Positions 6,328 to 10,473 of a stretch of 10,473 bases of DNA are shown piece by piece (the first letter of the stretch is position 1; each line of letters opens with the position of its first letter). The notes below the pieces were generated by a model. It did not search any database. It was not told the DNA's origin and worked only from the letters and a program-made list of their open reading frames with translations. The DNA comes from JAZKFR01 sp040386295 (lineage in GTDB: Bacteria; Pseudomonadota; Gammaproteobacteria; Burkholderiales; Rhodocyclaceae). The stretch covers positions 1 to 10,473 of the forward strand of contig JAZKFR010000138.1 in assembly GCA_040386295.1 (NCBI GenBank). Reading direction: 5' to 3'. The translations under genes and the position numbers were made by a program.

Positions 6328-9300
6328 ATGAACGAGCCTTTATCAACTACACAGCCAGCAGCAGGGCATGACGCGCACGCTGAGATGCTCGCCTTGGCGC
6401 TCGATCCGCGTCGCAGCGTGGTGGTCGAGGCGTGCGCGGGCAGCGGTAAAACCTGGCTGCTGGCGGCGCGCATTCTGCGCTTATTGCTCACCGGTTGTGC
6501 GCCCAGTGAAATTTTAGCGATCACCTTTACACGTAAAGCCGCGCGCGAAATCGAGACGCGCGTGCTTGAGGGCCTACGTTTTTTGGCCACTGAGCCGGCG
6601 CCCCGGGTACGCCAGTTTCTCGCTGAACGTGGCATTGAGTGCGCGCAGGACGATGCTGTGCTCAGCACCGACGGTCATGCCGTCACGGTTTCGCCAAACG
6701 CCGATACGCTCTTGAGCAAAACTTTGCTACAGGCGCGAGCACTCTACGAGCAGTTGCTCAACGCACCCGCTGGTTTAGCCGTAAATACTTTTCACGGTTG
6801 GTTTTTGCAATTGGTCGATGCTGCGCCCTGGTCGGCCAACTTGGCGGGGTCCACTTTGTTGGAGTCCGGCGCGCGTTTGTTTGACGAACTATGGTCTTCG
6901 TTTGCCGCCGAGATGGGCGCGGCGCAGCCGGATAGCCCCTTGCGCTTAGCTTTTGTTGCCTTGCTCGCGCAAGTCGGCTTGCCTAGCACGCGGCAATTGA
7001 TCCAGAACGGGGTGGCGAAACGCACTGAGTGGCTGGCTTTTACCCGCGCGCAGCCCGATCCTGTGGCCGATGCCTGTGCCTTGTTACGTCGCCAATTGGG
7101 CGTGACTGAGCGAGCCACTGCCGTGGCTGATTTTTTGGCCTTATTGGCGGCGCCAGCGCGGTCTGGCGGGGCGGCCGCTGAGGTGTCAGCGTGGCAGGCT
7201 TATCTAGGCTTTTTAGAACACAGCGAGCTGGCGACTGACCGCGCTTTGGCGGCGCAACTGGCCAGCGCTTTGCACGAAATGAGCGCCTTGCCGCGTTCTG
7301 AACTCGGTGCGGATGCCATGCCGCAACAGCAGCCGTGTTTTGATCGCTTATGCGCTGTGTTTTTAACGCAAGAAGGCAATGTGCGTTCGCGCAAGCCGAG
7401 CAAGGCCTTGGATAAGCGTTTTGGCGAGGCGGGCGCGCTGCGTTTCTTGGCGCTGCATGTGCGTTTGGCAGAGCAGCTTTTGGCTTGCCGAGCACGCCAG
7501 TTAGAAGAGCAAATTTATGCCTTTAACCAAGCGGCATACCGTGTTTTTAACGCGTTCTTAGCGCACTTCTCGGCGTTTAAAGCGGCCCGGCGGCAAATTG
7601 ATTTTGTCGATGCAGAGTGGTCGGTTTTGCAGCTCTTGCGTGACGAAGAGAGTGCGGCTTTTTTGCAGGCTAGGCTAGATAGCCGTTATCGCCACGTCTT
7701 ACTCGACGAGTTCCAGGATACCAACCCGCTGCAGTGGCAGATTTTATTAGCCTGGTTCGCCGCTTATTCTGACGCTACGCGCCCTACGGTGTTCCTCGTG
7801 GGCGATCCCAAGCAATCGATTTACCGTTTTCGCCGCGCCGAACCCCGCTTGTTTGCCGCTGCCAGCGACTTTCTCAGCACGCACTTTGGCGCCCTGCGCT
7901 GCACCCAGGATAGAACTCGCCGTAACGCCGCGCCGATTATCGATCTGGTTAATTGCCTTTTTTCTGCCTTGCCCGAATTCACGCCATTTCGTCCGCAGCA
8001 ATCGCTGACCGGGACGCTGCCCGGTTACGTTGAACTACTGCCTTTGTTCGCCGCTGAGGCGGACTGTGTTGACGCGCAAACAGCGGCGTCGCCTCTGTCT
8101 GCGCCACCGCCAGCCTTGCGCAACCCCTTGCAAGAGGCAGAAGAAGAGTCGATTGACCTACGGCGTCAGCGTGAGGCGGCGGCGCTGGCGAGCAAAATTC
8201 AATCGATGGTCGGCGTTTGGCAGATTGACGCGCCGGAGGTCGGCGCCAGCGGCGGGCGTCGTCCCTTGCGTTATGGCGACATCATGCTGCTGGCGCGCAC
8301 GCGCACGCATTTGGCGATTTATGAACGGGCGTTGAGCGCAGCGGGAATCCCCTATGTCGCCGCTTCGCGCGGTGGCTTGCTCAATACTTTGGAAGCACAA
8401 GACCTGTTGGCGCTGCTGCGATTTTTGGTCACACCGGTGGCCGATCTGGCTTTGGCGCATGTTTTACGCTCGCCCATTTTTGCCTGTCAGCACGATGACT
8501 TACTGCATCTTGCGGCGCGCAACGAGGTCGGTTGGTGGCAACGTTTGCAAGCGGCGGTGCGCCGCACGCCGCTGACGACAGACGCCGCTCAGCGGGCGTT
8601 TGCCCAAGCTTCTGACACTGCCGAAGCTGTCTCTAACGCTGCCCAGCCTTCGCCTCGTTTAGTCCGGGCGGCAGGCTTGTTGAGCGATTGGCTAGCGGAG
8701 GCGGATCGTTTGCCGGTACATGATTTGCTCAACCGTATTTATCACCAAGCTGATGTGCTAGCGCGTTACGCGTTGGCGACGCCGAGTACTGCGCGTGCAG
8801 CAGTGCTCGCCAATTTGCGCGCCTTTTTACTGCTCGCCCTCGATTTGGACGGCGCGCGCTACCCCAGCCTGCCGCGTTTTATCGATGAATTGCAGGCTTT
8901 GCACGCGCTCAGTTCGGTGGCAGCAGGAGAAGCGCCAGATGCAGGTGAGATTGAGCTAGAGCCGAGCGAAGCGCTGACCGGTGCGCCCGCTGACGGTGGG
9001 CGAGTGCGTATTTTGACGGTGCATGGCGCTAAGGGTTTGGAGGCACCGCTGGTTTGGTTGCTTGATGCGAACGCCCTGCCGCGCGCCGAGGATGCCTGGG
9101 ATGTGCTGGTCGACTGGGCGCCTGAAGCGCTCGCCCCCAAGCATTTTTCTTTTTATGCCAGCGCCGAGCAGCGTGGGCACGCGCGCCAGGCTTTGTTTGC
9201 GGCAGAAGCGGCAGCGGCACAACGCGAAGAACTCAATCTGTTGTACGTGGCGATCACCCGCGCACGACAGATTTTTATCGCCAGCGGCATCGCGCGCGCG

Positions 9301-10257
9301 AATGGGGCAAAGCAAGACGGGGTACAGCAAGAGGCTTCGCCTGATCAAACCAGCACTGTTGCCGTGCTTGCCCAATCAGCCCAATCAGCCCAATCAGCCA
9401 AAGCCAGCGTTGCGAGCGCAGCACCTATAGCAGTCCAAGCAGCCCAAGCAGCGCGCTCGCCCTATCAGCGTTTGGCCTACGCGCTGCAACAACTGAGTGG
9501 CGGCTTGGCTTACGGCGGCGCCGAGTTTGCGCAGTCTGTGCCGAGCGCTCTGTGTGATCTGAATGGTCTGAATGGTCTGAATGGTCTGAATGCCGCTGCG
9601 CTGGCTGTTTGTGCGCCCACGATGAAGCTTGACCCGGCGCAAGCCGAGTTGGCTGCCGCCGCGTCAACGCAACAGCCGGTACCCTCGCCCTGGGCGACGG
9701 CGGAAAACGCCCATACCCAGCCTGCCGTCGTCTGCGCAGCCGAGACTTTGGCTGGCCCCGAGTCGCTTCGCCTAGCATCGACGGGCTTAGCCATAGGTAC
9801 GCGTCGTGCCGCCGTCAGTTCTGCTGCGCGTTTGGGCATTTTGTTGCACGCGCTGCTGGAGCGGCGTACTGCGCCTTTGCCGTCGCCAGACGATTGGTGG
9901 CGCAAACTGGGTTTTAGCGCCGAGGAATACGCCAACGCCTTGCCACAGGCCGAACGCTTGCTGGCGGCGCCTGCGCTAGCGCATTTTTTTGTTGCGCCCT
10001 ACGTCTTGCGTGCCTGGAACGAGCTCGATATCGTCGGCAGCGACGGCATCGTGCGGCGTATCGACCGCCTGGTCGAACAAGCGGACACGCTGTGGGTCAT
10101 CGATTACAAAAGCTCAGCCAGTGATACGCAGCGACTACCTGTTTATCAGGCACAGGTAGTCGACTACTGCCGCGTTGTGGCCGCCGTGTTTCCGGCTCGT
10201 TTGGTGCGTGGCGCGCTCATTTTTATTGATACAACAGAGTGCGCAGAGGTACTTTAA
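6328..10257 (+). CDS. addA: AddA-type UvrD-family helicase/nuclease
   Basis: This is the ATP-driven 3'-5' SF1A helicase and nuclease subunit of AddAB, for resection of broken ends before recombination. The 1309-residue protein has Walker A CAGSGKT (36-42), motif Ia AITFTRKAA (64-72), NTFHGWF (153-159), Walker B LLDEFQDTN (458-466), motif III VGDPKQSIYRFR (491-502), a motif IV region QDRTRRN (527-533), motif V TVHGAKGLE (897-905) and motif VI LYVAITRAR (972-980). The C-terminal PD-(D/E)XK nuclease has H1174, RRIDR with D1246, IDYK with D1259 and K1261, and QVVDY (1276-1280). The region of about 990-1110 between helicase and nuclease is a low-complexity linker with two tandem repeats. It is in the same frame as addB, 18 bases after its TGA. 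No clear Shine-Dalgarno sequence precedes the ATG, so translational coupling to addB is likely. The ends and motifs look complete. Confidence 0.93.
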   Translation: MNEPLSTTQPAAGHDAHAEMLALALDPRRSVVVEACAGSGKTWLLAARILRLLLTGCAPSEILAITFTRKAAREIETRVLEGLRFLATEPAPRVRQFLAERGIECAQDDAVLSTDGHAVTVSPNADTLLSKTLLQARALYEQLLNAPAGLAVNTFHGWFLQLVDAAPWSANLAGSTLLESGARLFDELWSSFAAEMGAAQPDSPLRLAFVALLAQVGLPSTRQLIQNGVAKRTEWLAFTRAQPDPVADACALLRRQLGVTERATAVADFLALLAAPARSGGAAAEVSAWQAYLGFLEHSELATDRALAAQLASALHEMSALPRSELGADAMPQQQPCFDRLCAVFLTQEGNVRSRKPSKALDKRFGEAGALRFLALHVRLAEQLLACRARQLEEQIYAFNQAAYRVFNAFLAHFSAFKAARRQIDFVDAEWSVLQLLRDEESAAFLQARLDSRYRHVLLDEFQDTNPLQWQILLAWFAAYSDATRPTVFLVGDPKQSIYRFRRAEPRLFAAASDFLSTHFGALRCTQDRTRRNAAPIIDLVNCLFSALPEFTPFRPQQSLTGTLPGYVELLPLFAAEADCVDAQTAASPLSAPPPALRNPLQEAEEESIDLRRQREAAALASKIQSMVGVWQIDAPEVGASGGRRPLRYGDIMLLARTRTHLAIYERALSAAGIPYVAASRGGLLNTLEAQDLLALLRFLVTPVADLALAHVLRSPIFACQHDDLLHLAARNEVGWWQRLQAAVRRTPLTTDAAQRAFAQASDTAEAVSNAAQPSPRLVRAAGLLSDWLAEADRLPVHDLLNRIYHQADVLARYALATPSTARAAVLANLRAFLLLALDLDGARYPSLPRFIDELQALHALSSVAAGEAPDAGEIELEPSEALTGAPADGGRVRILTVHGAKGLEAPLVWLLDANALPRAEDAWDVLVDWAPEALAPKHFSFYASAEQRGHARQALFAAEAAAAQREELNLLYVAITRARQIFIASGIARANGAKQDGVQQEASPDQTSTVAVLAQSAQSAQSAKASVASAAPIAVQAAQAARSPYQRLAYALQQLSGGLAYGGAEFAQSVPSALCDLNGLNGLNGLNAAALAVCAPTMKLDPAQAELAAAASTQQPVPSPWATAENAHTQPAVVCAAETLAGPESLRLASTGLAIGTRRAAVSSAARLGILLHALLERRTAPLPSPDDWWRKLGFSAEEYANALPQAERLLAAPALAHFFVAPYVLRAWNELDIVGSDGIVRRIDRLVEQADTLWVIDYKSSASDTQRLPVYQAQVVDYCRVVAAVFPARLVRGALIFIDTTECAEVL
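9370..9396 (+). repeat. In-frame 9-bp tandem repeat in addA (AQS three times)
   Basis: Three exact GCCCAATCA units encode AQSAQSAQS from residue 1015, followed by a diverged GCCAAAGCC. A second loose repeat (GCAGTCCAA, GCAGCCCAA) follows at 9430-9447. All lie in the linker between helicase motif VI and the nuclease domain. GCCAAAGC is shared with the repeat at 3271-3288 in addB. Confidence 0.88.
9559..9594 (+). repeat. In-frame 9-bp tandem repeat in addA (LNG)
   Basis: CTGAATGGT occurs three times exactly (9559-9585), followed by CTGAATGCC, encoding LNGLNGLNGLNA at residues 1078-1089 in the linker before the nuclease domain. The perfect copies suggest a recent or unstable array. Confidence 0.9.
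10132..10162. repeat. Perfect 11-bp inverted repeat inside the 3' end of addA
   Basis: CGACTACCTGT (10132-10142) and ACAGGTAGTCG (10152-10162) are exact complements with a nine-base loop. They lie within codons 1269-1279, around the nuclease QxxxY motif and about 95 bases before the stop. No T run follows, so it is not a standard terminator. It could form an RNA hairpin in the addA message or arise by chance. Confidence 0.7.
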
Positions 10258-10473
10258 GCGCTCAGTTTGCGCGATAGCGTCGAGCCTGGACACCACGTCA
10301 GTTCATAGGCGCTCACTGACCAGCATCATTCCCTCGCCCACTTGTGGGAGAGAGGGCGCTGCGCTTGATCGAAAGAACGTGGGCAAACAGTGGGGGGGCG
10401 TATTGGCGCTTTTGAGGCGTGCTGTGGCTGATTTTGGCTGCGGTTTGGTGCGCTCTGTTGTGGCGTTTTTCCC
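10258..10473. other. Gene-free right end after addA
   Basis: No gene can be supported here. After the addA TAA there is a REP-like palindrome, then a G7 run (10392-10398) and a G/T-rich stretch to the window end. On the minus strand all three frames stay open for about 50 codons from the edge to around 10304-10330. That strand is poor in T, so the openness is weak evidence; a convergent gene ending here is possible but unproven. No U-tract terminator for addA was found. Confidence 0.5.
10331..10356. repeat. REP-like intergenic palindrome
   Basis: CCCTC (10331-10335) pairs with GAGGG (10352-10356), and CCCAC pairs with GTGGG inside it around a very small TT or CTTG loop, with a short internal bulge. 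CCCTCKCCC-type arms around CTTG closely resemble the extragenic palindromes scattered through many proteobacterial genomes. No T run follows on either strand, so a repetitive element is preferred over a standard terminator. It may still protect the 3' end of the addA message. Confidence 0.55.

Noticed and set aside
9370..9594. Tandem repeats in addA as a CRISPR array
   Set aside because: Units of 9 bp have no spacers and are in frame with the helicase/nuclease protein.
3019..10257. The nuclease/helicase pair as a novel phage-defence system
   Set aside because: Both proteins carry the full AddA and AddB motif sets, including the AddB Fe-S cysteines, and sit among housekeeping genes, so ordinary double-strand break repair explains them.
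11..10472. TGGCGTTTTTCC occurs at both window ends (11-22 and 10461-10472), suggesting a long direct repeat or island boundary
   Set aside because: A 12-base match somewhere in 10 kb is expected by chance, the flanks do not match, and the left copy is the ribosome-binding region of a gene.
10304..10473. Open frames on the minus strand at the right edge as the 3' end of a convergent gene
   Set aside because: All three frames are open because the strand is poor in T, so none is favoured, and no recognisable protein segment appears.

Overview
The window reads as chromosomal DNA of a betaproteobacterium, most likely of the order Burkholderiales. The Rho protein has the Burkholderiales-type N-terminus (MHLSELKALHVSQLLEMA), and a Rho gene, a thioredoxin gene and an AddAB-type nuclease/helicase pair lie side by side. 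This is inferred from protein character and gene order; no database search was possible. A run of ten Ns just upstream of rho marks a scaffold gap.

Layout. Reading leftward (minus strand): trxA (2134-2460), a long gene-free leader with the assembly gap (1500-2133), rho (243-1499), then a promoter-like site and the first codons of another gene at the window edge (ATG at 11-9). That gene is probably ribosomal protein L31, which commonly follows rho. Reading rightward (plus strand): fdxA, a 7Fe ferredoxin (2663-2986), addB (3019-6309) and addA (6328-10257). Gaps of 32 and 18 bases and no visible terminator suggest one fdxA-addB-addA transcription unit. trxA and fdxA are divergent from a 202-base intergenic region. 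The last 216 bases hold no supported gene but contain a REP-like palindrome.

Function. AddA (SF1A helicase plus PD-(D/E)XK nuclease) and AddB (degenerate helicase plus a PD-(D/E)XK nuclease with a four-cysteine Fe-S signature) should together resect double-strand breaks for RecA loading. All catalytic and cluster-binding motifs are present, so the complex looks active. Rho is an intact transcription terminator. TrxA is a standard thioredoxin. FdxA carries the ligands for one [3Fe-4S] and one [4Fe-4S] cluster.

The most noticeable structure beyond the genes is a set of short tandem repeats, with units of 7-12 bp. They occur in both intergenic and coding DNA, but inside addB and addA every unit length is a multiple of three. 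The leaders of rho and trxA are strikingly C-rich and G-poor on the transcribed strand, as expected of Rho-loading (rut) sites. I do not see an undescribed defence, mobile or biosynthetic system here: this is mainly a conserved housekeeping and DNA-repair neighbourhood.
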